Positions 1-8,300 of a stretch of DNA of 64,000 nt are shown in pieces; the stretch's first letter is position 1, and the number at the start of each line of letters is the position of its first letter. Made by a program: the position numbers and the translations under genes. Origin of the DNA: Novacetimonas pomaceti (lineage in GTDB: Bacteria; Pseudomonadota; Alphaproteobacteria; Acetobacterales; Acetobacteraceae); contig NZ_NOXG01000007.1 of the NCBI RefSeq assembly GCF_003207955.1, positions 61,869 to 125,868 of the forward strand. The letters run 5' to 3'. The notes beneath the pieces were generated by a model, which was not told the origin of the DNA, searched no databases, and saw nothing but the letters and a program-made list of their open reading frames with translations.

Positions 1-862
1 CGGCATTGATAAGCTGTCCGAAGAAACGCAGGTGCGTGCCGACATGCAGGTCCGCGCCATACAGGTTGCGCACGCCAAAGCGCCCGGAATCGTTGGGTTT
101 CTGCGTGCCGAGGTTGGGGCGCGATTCGAACCAGTTGCGCAGCCGCGTCTCCCCCGAGAAGCTGATCCACACCGACCCGCCGGGCGTGAGGGGGATGTAT
201 TTCAGCACGTCGAACGGGTCGTCATGTTTCGTGCTGTTGCGCAGGCGGCTCCAGTCCTCGGCCCAGGGGGCGACGCCGTACTGGCCCACCGGGCCAAAGC
301 CCGCGGCCTCCCCGTTGCCGCGATTGAACACGCCCCAGTCATAGGGATGGCCGTTGATGCGGTTCTGCGCCCCGGTCATGACGATCGGCTGTCCCACCGG
401 GTTGGCGTGGGGATAGGTCTGGATCGGCGGGCGGGGGCCGACATGCACCGTCAGGTTTTCGGGCTGTCCCCCGGTGGATTGTGCCCCGGTGGATTGTCCC
501 CCGTTGGGCGTGCCCGGCGTCGCGGGGGAGGCGGGCGTCGCCGTGGCGGATGTCTGGGTGACGCCGCGCGCGCCCGGTGTCGCATGGGCGGACAGGCGGT
601 GGGTGGGCGTCACGTCCGCCGCCGCGTGGGCGCGCGTGCCCGCCATCGCGCCCATGGCCCCCAGCGGCAGGACCAGCGCGAAGGCCGCCGCCGGCCGGGC
701 AAGCAGGCCGCGCGCGTTGCGAATGCCGGTAAGGGGGAGGCTGGCAACGTGTCCGCTGGCGATGCCCCCACTGGCGACGGAACCATTGGCGGCGTTGGGA
801 ATGATGGCCTGCGGGCCTGTCGCTGCTGACCGTGGGAAAGGTGCCATTGGGGGACGGGCCAT
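1..862 (-). CDS. Alginate export family outer-membrane protein, 5' part only
   Basis: The gene runs off the left edge of the window, so only about 287 N-terminal residues are visible. A long polar N-terminus (about 57 residues) is followed by a hydrophobic stretch at about residues 58-74 and an Ala-His-Ala cleavage-type site near 80. A Ser/Thr/Gly/Pro-rich linker comes next. The region after it has a run like SVWISFSGETRLRNWFES, followed by RNLYGADLHVG, which I associate with alginate-export (AlgE-like) beta-barrel proteins of acetic acid bacteria. Such proteins sit in the outer membrane and pass sugars or exopolysaccharide. Start: ATG at 862, or ATG at 847; neither has a strong ribosome site. 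It is divergent from the sulfate operon. The family call is by memory of conserved runs. Confidence 0.6.
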   Translation of the reverse strand, partial: MARPPMAPFPRSAATGPQAIIPNAANGSVASGGIASGHVASLPLTGIRNARGLLARPAAAFALVLPLGAMGAMAGTRAHAAADVTPTHRLSAHATPGARGVTQTSATATPASPATPGTPNGGQSTGAQSTGGQPENLTVHVGPRPPIQTYPHANPVGQPIVMTGAQNRINGHPYDWGVFNRGNGEAAGFGPVGQYGVAPWAEDWSRLRNSTKHDDPFDVLKYIPLTPGGSVWISFSGETRLRNWFESRPNLGTQKPNDSGRFGVRNLYGADLHVGTHLRFFGQLINA

Positions 863-1256
863 CTTTGCGAAGGGGGAATGGAAAGGCAGGGATATCGGTA
901 ATGTGTTTTTATAATACGGTCAACAACGTTAATTTATGAAACACAACACAATGGGAGTAATTACAATGTGGCGCATCGGGATCGGGAGCGCGAAATGAAA
1001 CCAACTCATTGATATATAAACATAATATATCAAGACCTGATGGCGTTTCCGTGGCGCATATAACACACATACACATGTAATTTACACGAAACACGAACCG
1101 TAAAGATGATTATTGACAGGTTTCCGGCGTGTAAATTAGGGTATTAAACGATTGAATATGGTTTATTATCCACCCTCCCGATCCCGGTGGCGCGGCCCAT
1201 GGCGGCGCGCGGGGGACGGGACGCGCCACGCGGGATGCCGACAGGAAAATCCTATC
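863..1256. promoter_or_regulatory. Divergent intergenic region between porin and sulfate operon
   Basis: About 390 bp without a convincing gene, and clearly A/T-richer than its flanks from about 900 to 1160. It must hold the promoters of both divergent genes. A perfect inverted repeat lies at 1009-1033, with 9-bp arms TTGATATAT and ATATATCAA around a 7-base loop, and looks like an operator. No known CysB-type or riboswitch element was recognised. Confidence 0.45.
1009..1033. promoter_or_regulatory. Perfect A/T-rich inverted repeat, candidate operator
   Basis: Arms at 1009-1017 and 1025-1033 are exact reverse complements. The site lies in the shared upstream region of the porin and the sulfate importer, about 225 bp before the binding-protein start. 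A dimeric regulator site is the simplest reading, but the regulator is unknown. Confidence 0.4.
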
Positions 1257-2282
1257 ATGAAACCATCGTCCTTTTTCACACGTCGCGATGTGCTTGGCGC
1301 GGGGCTGGGCGGGGCCGCGCTGCTGGCGTGGCGGCCGCGCGCGGCACGGGCGGCGACGGGGCTGCTCAACGTCTCCTACGACCCGACGCGCGAACTGTAT
1401 CAGGAGATTGACCGCGCATTTTCCGCGCAGTGGGCGCGCGCGCATGGCGGCGCGGCGGTCATGGTGCGGACCTCCCACGGGGGATCGGGCGCGCAGGCCC
1501 GCTCCGTGCTGGAGGGCGCGCCCGCCGACGTGGTGACGCTGGGCCTTGCCTATGACATCGACATGCTGGCCGCCAGCGGCCTGCTGCCCGCCGACTGGCA
1601 GGGGCGGCTGCCGCACAATTCGACGCCGTTCACCAGCACGATCGTCTTTCTGGTGCGCAAGGGCAATCCGAAGAACATCCATGACTGGCCCGACCTGATC
1701 CGTGACGGGGTGGAGGTCGTCACCCCCAACCCCAAGACATCGGGCGGGGCGCGCTGGAACTACCTCGCCGCGTGGGGATGGGCGCTGCGCCAGCCGGGCG
1801 GCACGCCGGACACCGCGCGGGCGTACCTGCGGTCGCTGTTTTCGCATGTCCCGGTGCTGGAAACCGGGGCGCGCGGCGCGACCAACAGCTTCGTCCAGCG
1901 CGGATCGGGCGATGTCCTGCTGGCGTGGGAGGACGAGGCCCTGATGGCGACGCGCGACATCGGGCCGGACCAGTTCGACATCGTGGTGCCGCCGCTGACC
2001 ATCCTTGCCGAACCGCCCGTCGCGGTGGTGGAGCGCAATGCGAAGGCGCATGGCACGACGGAACTGGCGGGGGCGTATCTGGATTTCCTGTTTACCGACG
2101 CGGGACAGCGGATCGGGGCGAAACATTATTTCCGGCCCGTCACGCCCGCCATCCTGGCGGAAAACCGCGCGACCTTCGCCGATACCGCGACATTCGACAT
2201 CGCCTCGCTCGGCGGGTGGGCGCAGGTTCACAGGACGCATTTCGCCGAAGGCGGCGTCTTTGACGGCATCTATGCCCGATGA
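1257..2282 (+). CDS. Sulfate/thiosulfate ABC transporter substrate-binding protein
   Basis: Periplasmic binding protein of the sulfate importer, 341 aa, close to the family size. The N-terminus carries a twin-Arg motif (TRRDVLG, residues 8-14), a hydrophobic stretch and an ARA-type cleavage site near residue 33, so Tat-type export is likely. Family hallmarks are the early NVSYDPTRELY run, then LGLAYDID, NPKTSGGARWNYLAAWG in the middle and VRKGNPKNI. ATG at 1257 is chosen because an AGGAAA ribosome site sits just upstream and the signal peptide starts here. The next gene follows at once and the permeases and ATPase complete an operon. I leave the sbp/cysP choice open. Confidence 0.92.
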   Translation: MKPSSFFTRRDVLGAGLGGAALLAWRPRAARAATGLLNVSYDPTRELYQEIDRAFSAQWARAHGGAAVMVRTSHGGSGAQARSVLEGAPADVVTLGLAYDIDMLAASGLLPADWQGRLPHNSTPFTSTIVFLVRKGNPKNIHDWPDLIRDGVEVVTPNPKTSGGARWNYLAAWGWALRQPGGTPDTARAYLRSLFSHVPVLETGARGATNSFVQRGSGDVLLAWEDEALMATRDIGPDQFDIVVPPLTILAEPPVAVVERNAKAHGTTELAGAYLDFLFTDAGQRIGAKHYFRPVTPAILAENRATFADTATFDIASLGGWAQVHRTHFAEGGVFDGIYAR

Positions 2283-2292
2283 GGTCGCCCCG

Positions 2293-3192
2293 ATGACGGC
2301 GCGGGGCGCGATGGCCGCCACGGCGGCGTGGGCGCGGGTCCGCATCGCGCCGCGCGGGCGCGATGGCCTGCCGGGGCTGCGGGTCGGGCTGTCGCTGACG
2401 CTGGCGTGGCTGGGGGCGCTGGTGGTCCTGCCGCTGGCGGCACTGCTGGCGCGGCCGTGGGCGGAGGGGGTTGGCAGTGGCCTCGCCGCATTCGGGCACA
2501 TGCTGCATGACGGGCGGATGCTTGCCGCGCTGCGGGTCAGCTTCGTTTCCGCCCTTGTGGCGGCGGCGGCGGACCTGCCGCCCGGCGTGGTGATCGCATG
2601 GGCGCTGGCGCGGGGCGACATCCCGGGACGGCGGGTCATCGATGCGCTGATCGAACTGCCTTTCGCGCTGCCGACGGCGGTGGTGGGCATCACGATGGCG
2701 ACGCTGTATGGCCCGCATGGCTGGATCGGCGGGCCGCTGGCGCGGCTGGGGCTGAAGGTCGCGTTCACCCCGGCGGGGATTGTCGTGGCGCTGATGTTCG
2801 TGGGCCTGCCGTTCGTGGTGCGCACCGTGGCCCCCGTGCTGCGCGCCCTGCCGCGCGAGGCGGAGGAGGCGGCACGCACCCTTGGCGCGACGCGGGCGCA
2901 GGTCATCGCGCGCGTCATCGTCCCCGCGCTGTATCCCGCGCTGCTGACGGCGTTCGCCATGGCGTTCGCGCGCGGGGTGGGCGAATACGGGTCGGTCATC
3001 TTCATCGCGGGGAACCAGCCGTACCATACCGAAATCGCGCCGCTGCTGATTGTCATCCGCCTGCAGGAATATGACACGCGGGGCGCCAGCCTGATCGGGG
3101 TGGTGCTGGTGGCGGTGGCCCTGGCCTCGCTCGGGGGGATCGCATGGCTGCGCCGGCGCGTCGCGCGGGGCGGGGCGGGGGGCGGCGTATGA
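2293..3192 (+). CDS. cysT: Sulfate ABC transporter permease CysT (CysU)
   Basis: Inner-membrane permease, 299 aa, with about six hydrophobic segments. The EAA loop that contacts the ATPase reads EEAARTLGA near residue 190, and FARGVGEYGSVIFIAGN is typical of CysT. The start is either ATG 2293 (a GAGG ribosome site about 8 bases upstream, 10 bp after the binding-protein stop) or ATG 2272 (overlapping it). I prefer 2293. The end overlaps the next gene through an ATGA junction, so translational coupling is likely. Confidence 0.9.
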   Translation: MTARGAMAATAAWARVRIAPRGRDGLPGLRVGLSLTLAWLGALVVLPLAALLARPWAEGVGSGLAAFGHMLHDGRMLAALRVSFVSALVAAAADLPPGVVIAWALARGDIPGRRVIDALIELPFALPTAVVGITMATLYGPHGWIGGPLARLGLKVAFTPAGIVVALMFVGLPFVVRTVAPVLRALPREAEEAARTLGATRAQVIARVIVPALYPALLTAFAMAFARGVGEYGSVIFIAGNQPYHTEIAPLLIVIRLQEYDTRGASLIGVVLVAVALASLGGIAWLRRRVARGGAGGGV

Positions 3193-4070
3193 GGGGATGG
3201 CGCATGATGGGGACGCGCGACATGACGGCGCGGGCCGGGCGCTGGGCCTTTGCCGCGCTGGTGTGGCTGCTGGTGGGGGTCATGGTGGTGCTGCCGCCCG
3301 CGCTGGTGTTCGCCACCGCGCTGCGCCACGGCGTGGTGGCCGCGTGCGATGCCGTGCTGCGCGATCCCGACGCGCTGCCGGCCATCCGCCTGACGCTGGT
3401 GATGACGGGGTTGGCGGTGGCGATCAACACGTTTTTCGGCGTGATGGCGGCATGGACGCTAGCGCGGTTTTCCTTTCCGGGGCGCGGGCTGCTGATCGTG
3501 CTGGTGGAACTGCCGCTCAGCGTATCGCCCGTGGTGGGGGGGCTGGTGTGGCTGCTGGTGTTCGGGACGCAGGGATGGTGGGGGGCGGCGCTGGAACGCC
3601 GGGGCTTTCCCGTCATGTTCGCCCCGCCGGGCATCCTGCTGGCGACGCTGTTTGTCACCTTCCCCTATGTCACGCGCACGATGATGCCGATGCTGCGCCA
3701 CATGGGCCGCGCGCAGGAGGAGGCCGCCGTGATGCTGGGGGCCGGGATGTGGCGGGTCCTGTGGCATGTCACCCTGCCCGGCGCGCGTTCGGCGCTGCTG
3801 TCGGGGGTGCTGATGACAACGGCGCGGGCGATGGGCGAATTCGGCGCGGTGTCGGTCGTGTCGGGCCATATTCCCGGCCTGACGGAAACGATGCCCCTGC
3901 ATATCGAGACATTGTATAACGGGTACCAGACGCCTGCCGCCTTTGCGATGGCGGCGCTGCTTGCGCTTATGGCGATGGGTGTCGTCGCGGCGCGCGGCGT
4001 GGTCGAGCGCATGGGCAGGAGGGCTGGCGGCGGGGACGTCGCGGCCCGCGGGATCGGGGACATGGCATGA
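3189..4070 (+). CDS. cysW: Sulfate ABC transporter permease CysW
   Basis: Second permease of the sulfate importer, 293 aa, pairing with CysT in the membrane. The EAA loop reads QEEAAVMLGA, and ARAMGEFGAVSVVSGHI followed by PLHIETLYNGY is characteristic of CysW. The start at 3189 overlaps the cysT stop by ATGA. An in-frame extension back to 3144 would lie entirely inside cysT and is not needed. The 3' end overlaps the ATPase gene in the same way. Confidence 0.9.
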   Translation: MRGWRMMGTRDMTARAGRWAFAALVWLLVGVMVVLPPALVFATALRHGVVAACDAVLRDPDALPAIRLTLVMTGLAVAINTFFGVMAAWTLARFSFPGRGLLIVLVELPLSVSPVVGGLVWLLVFGTQGWWGAALERRGFPVMFAPPGILLATLFVTFPYVTRTMMPMLRHMGRAQEEAAVMLGAGMWRVLWHVTLPGARSALLSGVLMTTARAMGEFGAVSVVSGHIPGLTETMPLHIETLYNGYQTPAAFAMAALLALMAMGVVAARGVVERMGRRAGGGDVAARGIGDMA

Positions 4071-5161
4071 GCGTACGCCTTGAACATCTGACGCGCCGGG
4101 TCGCGCGGCATGGCCGCCCGATTGTCGATGACGTCTCGCTGGAGGTCGCGGACGGCAGCTTTACCGCGCTGCTGGGGCCATCGGGCGCGGGCAAGACGTC
4201 GCTGCTGCGGATCATCGCCGGGCTGGACGCGCATTGCGACGGGCGCGTGTTCATCAATGCGCGGCGCGTGGACATGATGGAGGCGCGGTCGCGCAACATC
4301 GGCTTCGTGTTCCAGAATTACGCCCTGTTCGACCATATGACGGTCGCGCGCAACATCGGATTCGGCCTGTCGATCCGCCCCCGCGCCCTGCGGCCCGACC
4401 GCGCGGGCATCGCCGCGCGGGTGGACGAACTGCTGGAACTGATGCACCTGCCGGGCATGGGGGGACGGTATCCGCACGAACTGTCGGGCGGGCAGCGCCA
4501 GCGCGTGGCGCTGGCCCGCGCACTGGCGACGGGGCCGGGCGTGCTGCTGCTGGATGAACCGTTCGGCGCGCTGGACCCGCTGGTGCGGCGGCGCATCCGC
4601 GGCTGGCTGCGCGACCTGCATGACCGTCTGGGCCTGACCACCATCCTTGTCACCCACGACCGGCATGAGGCGTGCGAACTGGCGGATTCCATCGCCCTGA
4701 TGCGCGACGGGCGGATCGTGCAGGCCGGCAGCCCGCAGCACCTGCTCGACACGCCCGCGACCCCCTTTGCCATGGAGTTCATGGGCGAGGTCACGCGCCT
4801 TGCCGGGCGGGTCGTGGGGGGACGCTTCGTCGCGGACCTGCCCGATGTGCGGCCCGTCGTGGCGGGCGGGCCGGATGGCGTGGCGGAACTGCTGGTGCGG
4901 GCGGGGGACGTGCGGCTGCTGCCGGGGCAGGGGGCGGCGACGGCGTGGCTGCGTCAGGCGCATGGACCGATCGGTACGTTCGATGTCATGAGCGGACCGG
5001 ACACCATCCGCATCGATGCGGTGATCCCGCCGGGCGACGGGCGCATTATCGTCAACTGCGCGCTCGACGTGTCCGTCGGGCGGGTGGCGCGCGACGGGCA
5101 GTGGCTGGGGGCGGCGGATGTTCCCGCGCCATCGGGGAGTGCGTGCGTCGCGCGGGCCTGA
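4067..5161 (+). CDS. cysA: Sulfate ABC transporter ATP-binding protein CysA
   Basis: Cytoplasmic ATPase that powers the importer, 364 aa. Walker A is GPSGAGKT at residues 37-44, the signature LSGGQRQR lies near residue 140, Walker B LLLLDEP near 160, and the switch His is in LVTHD. The C-terminal third is the TOBE-type regulatory domain usual in CysA/MalK proteins. ATG at 4067 overlaps the cysW stop. It is the last gene of the operon. A copy of the palindromic repeat family lies about 55 bp downstream. Confidence 0.93.
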   Translation: MSVRLEHLTRRVARHGRPIVDDVSLEVADGSFTALLGPSGAGKTSLLRIIAGLDAHCDGRVFINARRVDMMEARSRNIGFVFQNYALFDHMTVARNIGFGLSIRPRALRPDRAGIAARVDELLELMHLPGMGGRYPHELSGGQRQRVALARALATGPGVLLLDEPFGALDPLVRRRIRGWLRDLHDRLGLTTILVTHDRHEACELADSIALMRDGRIVQAGSPQHLLDTPATPFAMEFMGEVTRLAGRVVGGRFVADLPDVRPVVAGGPDGVAELLVRAGDVRLLPGQGAATAWLRQAHGPIGTFDVMSGPDTIRIDAVIPPGDGRIIVNCALDVSVGRVARDGQWLGAADVPAPSGSACVARA

Positions 5162-5216
5162 GGTCCGGTGGGGATGGTTCGCGGGTGTTGCCGTTTTTTA
5201 GGAATGTTTTGTTCTT

Positions 5217-5251
5217 CTGAAGATTTTTGAAAAAAGCTTCACCAAAAACTT
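5217..5251 (+). repeat. Composite palindromic repeat, half copy
   Basis: Right half of the window-wide repeat: a GAAG...CTTC hairpin followed by CACCAAAAACTT. It sits between the convergent cysA and csbD genes. Confidence 0.7.
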
Positions 5252-5286
5252 CTTCCGGTTTCCGGGAGGTGCCGATGAAGGGGGCA

Positions 5287-5324
5287 ATAAAAAACGCATG
5301 CCACGGGGGGGACCATGGCATGCG
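5287..5324 (-). terminator. Rho-independent terminator of csbD
   Basis: Arms CGCATGCCA (5295-5303) and TGGCATGCG (5316-5324) are perfect complements. Read on the minus strand, the stem is followed by a run of six T (5289-5294). It lies about 125 bp downstream of the csbD stop. Confidence 0.75.
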
Positions 5325-5449
5325 CGAAGTGGTGTCTGCGCCCCGGTTGGCCGGACCCGGCCCTGCTGTCCCGCGCCATGGGGGATGGCGGGGACACGGG
5401 CAACAGGGGGGACGGAATTGACGATCCGTCTCCTCCGGTCGCAGGGGGC

Positions 5450-5629
5450 CTAGATCTTGTTGATCGTGCCCTTGACGCCGCCGACGGCTTTTTCGGCGCT
5501 GCCCTTCAGCTTCTGGGCGGTGCCCTTGGCCTCCAGTTCCTCGTTGCCGGTTGCCTTGCCGACGTTTTCCTTGATCGAGCCAACCGTCCTGTCGGCGGTG
5601 CCCTTCATCTTGTCGGTGAATTCACCCAT
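5450..5629 (-). CDS. CsbD family stress protein
   Basis: Small hydrophilic protein of 59 aa with the CsbD pattern: MGEFTDKMKGTADRTVG, then GNEELEAKGTAQKLKG, then KAVGGVKG. CsbD proteins are general-stress-induced and of unknown biochemistry. The start at 5629 is preceded by AGGAA at good spacing. An upstream in-frame ATG at 5650 lies ahead of that ribosome site and is less likely. The gene is monocistronic, with its own terminator. Confidence 0.88.
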   Translation of the reverse strand: MGEFTDKMKGTADRTVGSIKENVGKATGNEELEAKGTAQKLKGSAEKAVGGVKGTINKI

Positions 5630-6143
5630 GATTGCGGTTCCTGATTCCATTATGTCCGGACCCGGCCTGCCCGTGATGGCGCGTGCGCGCCGGTACGTTG
5701 GTCAGCATGTCCGATGGCCTGACCGGTATCGATCGGCCATATGGTTAAAACGCCGCGTCAGGTACGGGGTTCCACGCAACCCGCAAAAGGTAATCCCGAT
5801 CTGGCGTATTTTCCCATATATTTCATGAATGTTTATCCATCTCCTGCCCGTGCCCACCCGAAAACCCGGCCCCGGCGGCATTTGAAAAGTCATGAAAGTT
5901 TTTGGTGAAGCTTTTTTCAAAAAGCTTTGAAACAGATTAATATTTCAAAAATGCCCGACATGTCCTGAAACACGGCCATGTCACTGTACAAATATGGCGG
6001 GCGGAATGTAAATCCCGCCCGCCATATGGCCGTCACGAAAGAAAACGGCACGATCCGGATAAATCTGTAAAAACCAAGATTATGTGAAGAATTTTCACAA
6101 ATCCCCCAGATGGTCAGTGCGCATCTCCCGTCGCAACGTCCCC
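5630..6143. other. Non-coding stretch with a repeat copy and a long hairpin
   Basis: About 510 bp without a credible gene. It holds the csbD promoter side, a repeat copy (5894-5932) and a strong hairpin with 12-bp arms starting TATGGCGGGCGG (about 5993-6026), which lies downstream of the next minus-strand gene and may end its transcript. A small inverted repeat, TGTGAA/TTCACA, lies at 6083-6099. Confidence 0.5.
5894..5932 (-). repeat. Composite palindromic repeat, half copy
   Basis: AAAGTTTTTGGTGAAGC followed by the complementary AAAAAGCTTTG arm. It is the GAAGC half of the repeat family in reverse orientation. Confidence 0.75.
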
Positions 6144-6359
6144 TTACCAGTAGGGATAGGCCGGTGGCGGCGGTGGGGGCGGCGGCGGTCCATAGCCCCA
6201 GATGGGCGGCGGCGGCCTGCGCCAGACCGGCGGCGGGATGGGCCGGTGCCATCGCCGTTCATGGCGGGGGCCGTAGTAATATCCGGGGGGTCGCGCCGTT
6301 GCAAGGACGGGCGACATGCCCGCCAGCAGCGCCAGCGCGGCGAGTATTTTCCTGTTCAT
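6144..6359 (-). CDS. Small secreted Pro/Tyr-rich protein
   Basis: 71 aa. The N-terminus is a clear signal peptide (MNRKILAALALLAGMSPVLA), followed by a mature part almost wholly made of Pro, Tyr, Arg, Trp and Gly, including a polyproline run near the end. ATG 6359 has a GGAG site upstream. Function is unknown; such proteins are probably periplasmic or cell-surface. No catalytic residues are visible. Confidence 0.6.
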   Translation of the reverse strand: MNRKILAALALLAGMSPVLATARPPGYYYGPRHERRWHRPIPPPVWRRPPPPIWGYGPPPPPPPPPAYPYW

Positions 6360-6453
6360 CGTCAATCTCCACAACGGGTCGGTCATGTGCAATCCGACAG
6401 AACGATTGCGGCGGCAGTGGGAAGGGAACGGGGCACGGACCCCCTGATGATGG

Positions 6454-6537
6454 TCAGCCCATCATCAGGCGCAGCGCCACCAGGAATGCCATTGCGACGG
6501 CAAGGGAAATCATCCCCTCGATCAGTTGTTCCTTCAT
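6454..6537 (-). CDS. 27-residue predicted membrane micropeptide
   Basis: A very short reading frame: MKEQLIEGMI, then a hydrophobic helix rich in Ala, Val and Leu, ending RLMMG. An AGGAAG ribosome site precedes the ATG. Single-helix peptides of this type are often overlooked. It lies between two minus-strand secreted-protein genes. Support is only the start context and the helix. Confidence 0.4.
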   Translation of the reverse strand: MKEQLIEGMISLAVAMAFLVALRLMMG

Positions 6538-6670
6538 CCCTGCTTCCTTTCCGATCCGCAGAAAGCCTTTTCAGCAGATCATTAAGGTGACGGGACGCGG
6601 GTGACAAGGTGGGGCATTGCCGGCCGGTCTGCATGTGCTGGTGACGCGTGGCGCGGTGGCTGGCCGCGTC

Positions 6671-6847
6671 CTACCACCCCCGGCCGGGCGGCGGGCCGGC
6701 GGGACGTCCGCCGTACTGGCCCCCGCCATAATACCCGTCGCGGTAATATCCATCGCGGTGATGGTGGTGATGCCAGTCGCGGCCGCCGTAACAGCCCGCC
6801 AGCGACATGAAGCACGCGAAAACTGCAATCGGGCGCAGCCATGTCAT
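6671..6847 (-). CDS. Small lipoprotein with His/Tyr/Gly-rich tail
   Basis: 58 aa. The lipobox LAGC follows a hydrophobic signal (MTWLRPIAVFACFMSLAGC). The mature part contains five consecutive His, repeated DGYYRDGYY and a Gly/Pro/Arg end. ATG 6847 has a GGGGAA site upstream. The His cluster could bind metal, but that is only inference. Function is unknown. Confidence 0.6.
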   Translation of the reverse strand: MTWLRPIAVFACFMSLAGCYGGRDWHHHHHRDGYYRDGYYGGGQYGGRPAGPPPGRGW

Positions 6848-7306
6848 GAAAGTGCTTCCCCGGCGGACATGCGCGCGCATGACGGCGTGATGGCGCTGCG
6901 CGATGGTGGGGAATGGGCCGGATGTCGTCATGATGATATGTCCCGTGGCCCGGCATGGGCCGCAAACGCGGGCGCGTGTGGATACGCGCCCGGATTCATG
7001 CAGGGGAAACGGATGGCCGGATGCAGGGTTGCCTGTATCGCGCATGATCCTCCGTTCCTCCCTTGCGTGGCGTTAGGTCGTCCGCCCCGTTCCTCCCCTT
7101 GCGCATGGCGGGAACGGACGGGGCAGGAACATGAGGTGCCGGGGAAATGTGGCGGATTTCGGCCATGTTGATGGCGGGATGAAAAAACCGCCGGAACGGA
7201 CGGTACGCCAGGCCCGATGATGGGGGGGCGGGGACGCGGCCCTGTTGGCATGACGGCCCCGCCACCCGGCGCGATGTCAGGCATCTGCGCCGGGGAGAGG
7301 GGGGTA
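6848..7306. other. GC-rich intergenic stretch, nothing recognised
   Basis: About 460 bp between two minus-strand lipoprotein genes. Reading frames here lack ribosome sites and plausible protein composition. It should carry the promoter of the downstream lipoprotein. No RNA or repeat was recognised. Confidence 0.4.
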
Positions 7307-7510
7307 TCAGTCGTTGCCCGTGGCGCGGTCGAGGCTGCGTCCCGCCTTTTCCGCCGGTCCCTTGGGCGGGTCAAGGGTGTCCTGCACCTTGTTTCCGAAA
7401 TGGTCCACCTTCTCCCCCGCTGTTTCATGATGCCGCTTGCACCCGGCAAGGCCGGTGCACGCCAGCGTAAGCGACAGCGTCAGGAGGGTCATGGCGCGTG
7501 TGGTTTTCAT
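7307..7510 (-). CDS. Small lipoprotein
   Basis: 67 aa with a signal peptide and lipobox GLAGC. The mature part (KRHHETAGEKVDHFGNKVQD) is amphipathic and charged, ending in RSLDRATGND, somewhat like CsbD/entericidin-type small stress proteins. ATG 7510 was chosen as the first residue of the signal peptide. The specific role is unknown. Confidence 0.65.
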   Translation of the reverse strand: MKTTRAMTLLTLSLTLACTGLAGCKRHHETAGEKVDHFGNKVQDTLDPPKGPAEKAGRSLDRATGND

Positions 7511-7603
7511 GGTTGGGTTGGCTCCGGATAAAGGAGTAAGCAAAACGCCCGTCCCCGACATCCGGTTGCCTGCGGCATCGGGATTTCGCGCATCGTGCGC
7601 CCG

Positions 7604-7900
7604 TCAGACATGATCGCCCGAAGGCGGTTCCTGCGCCGGGGGCGGTGGCGTCGTGCTGTCGGGGGTGGCCGGATGGAACATGGCGCGGCAGCGCGGCGAC
7701 AGGCGGTCGAACTTGCGCTGCAGGCACGCGGCGATCCGCCCTTCGTCGGGGATGGAGGTCGTGCACAGGCGCAGCGCGTCGCCCTGGCACGCGCTGGCCT
7801 GTCGCTGGCGGGTGGCGTTTTCCTTGCCCATGGCCGGAAACGCGCCAGTCACGCCGCCAACAAGCAGCATCGCGGCCAACAGAAATGGAAATCGTCGCAT
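7604..7900 (-). CDS. Secreted protein with Cys-rich (GLG1-type) repeat
   Basis: 98 aa. A signal peptide (residues 1 to about 25) precedes one Cys-rich motif: ACQGDALRLC, then IAACLQRKFDRLSPRC. The spacing C-x5-DalrlC...CL...LSxxC matches the cysteine-rich repeat seen in many small periplasmic proteobacterial proteins. A Pro/Thr-rich tail follows. Function is unknown, but it is likely periplasmic with two disulfides. Confidence 0.65.
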   Translation of the reverse strand: MRRFPFLLAAMLLVGGVTGAFPAMGKENATRQRQASACQGDALRLCTTSIPDEGRIAACLQRKFDRLSPRCRAMFHPATPDSTTPPPPAQEPPSGDHV

Positions 7901-8072
7901 GCCCGTCCCGATCCGGTTCACAGTATCATTGGGTCCGGATGTCCAACGCATGACGCGACAGCGGGTTCGACGGGCATGGGGCAGGATGGCGGAAAATGAA
8001 ACGTTCGCGTGCTGGCCGGAAGGTTTTGGAAAAAACGGATCCCCTGTTTCGGGGGCGGGTGAAAACGCAAAA

Positions 8073-8138
8073 GAAGTTTCTGGTGATGCCTTGTGAAGAC
8101 GCCGCCTTTTTGAAAAAAGGCGGCACCCAAAAACTTTT
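8073..8138 (-). repeat. Composite palindromic repeat copy
   Basis: A perfect GCCGCCTTTTTG / AAAAAAGGCGGC hairpin followed by ACCCAAAAACTTTT. The left half is degenerate. Confidence 0.8.
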
Positions 8139-8198
8139 ACCGGTTTTTAGTCACGGCATTACTGCCGGGCTGTATCCCCGGCAATGTCCTGAAAATTT

Positions 8199-8275
8199 CA
8201 AAGGTTTTTGGTGAAGCTTTTTGCAAAAAGCTTCGTAAAACTTTGCTTTTTGTGAAAAAGCGACACGCGGAAACT
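8199..8275 (-). repeat. Composite palindromic repeat copy
   Basis: GGTTTTTGGTGAAGC hairpin with AAAAAGCTTC, then a degenerate second hairpin (CTTTTTGTGAAAAAG). It lies 26 bp after the SDR gene end on the minus strand. Confidence 0.75.
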
Positions 8276-8300
8276 CATGTCGCTTTTCATCAGCGGGCTC

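Larger units (their letters stand above)
7901..8300. other. Repeat-filled intergenic stretch
   Basis: About 400 bp downstream of the SDR gene. It carries two copies of the palindromic repeat (8073-8138 and 8199-8275) back to back. Short reading frames here are repeat sequence only. Confidence 0.6.

Noticed and set aside
1110..3329. Long minus-strand frame (739 codons) opposite the sulfate operon
   Set aside because: It is the antisense of well-supported cys genes; composition (Arg/Ala/Pro/His) is typical of a shadow frame in high-GC DNA.
5702..5920. Reading frame starting MKKASPKTF (and similar frames at 11484, 15002, 51416, 60374, 62344)
   Set aside because: The first residues are translated from the palindromic repeat, which gives the same short start each time. 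There is no ribosome site, and the rest has no protein-like pattern.
6083..6099. TGTGAA/TTCACA inverted repeat as a CRP site
   Set aside because: The spacing is one base too long for CRP (TGTGA-N6-TCACA), and it lies downstream of a gene rather than before one.
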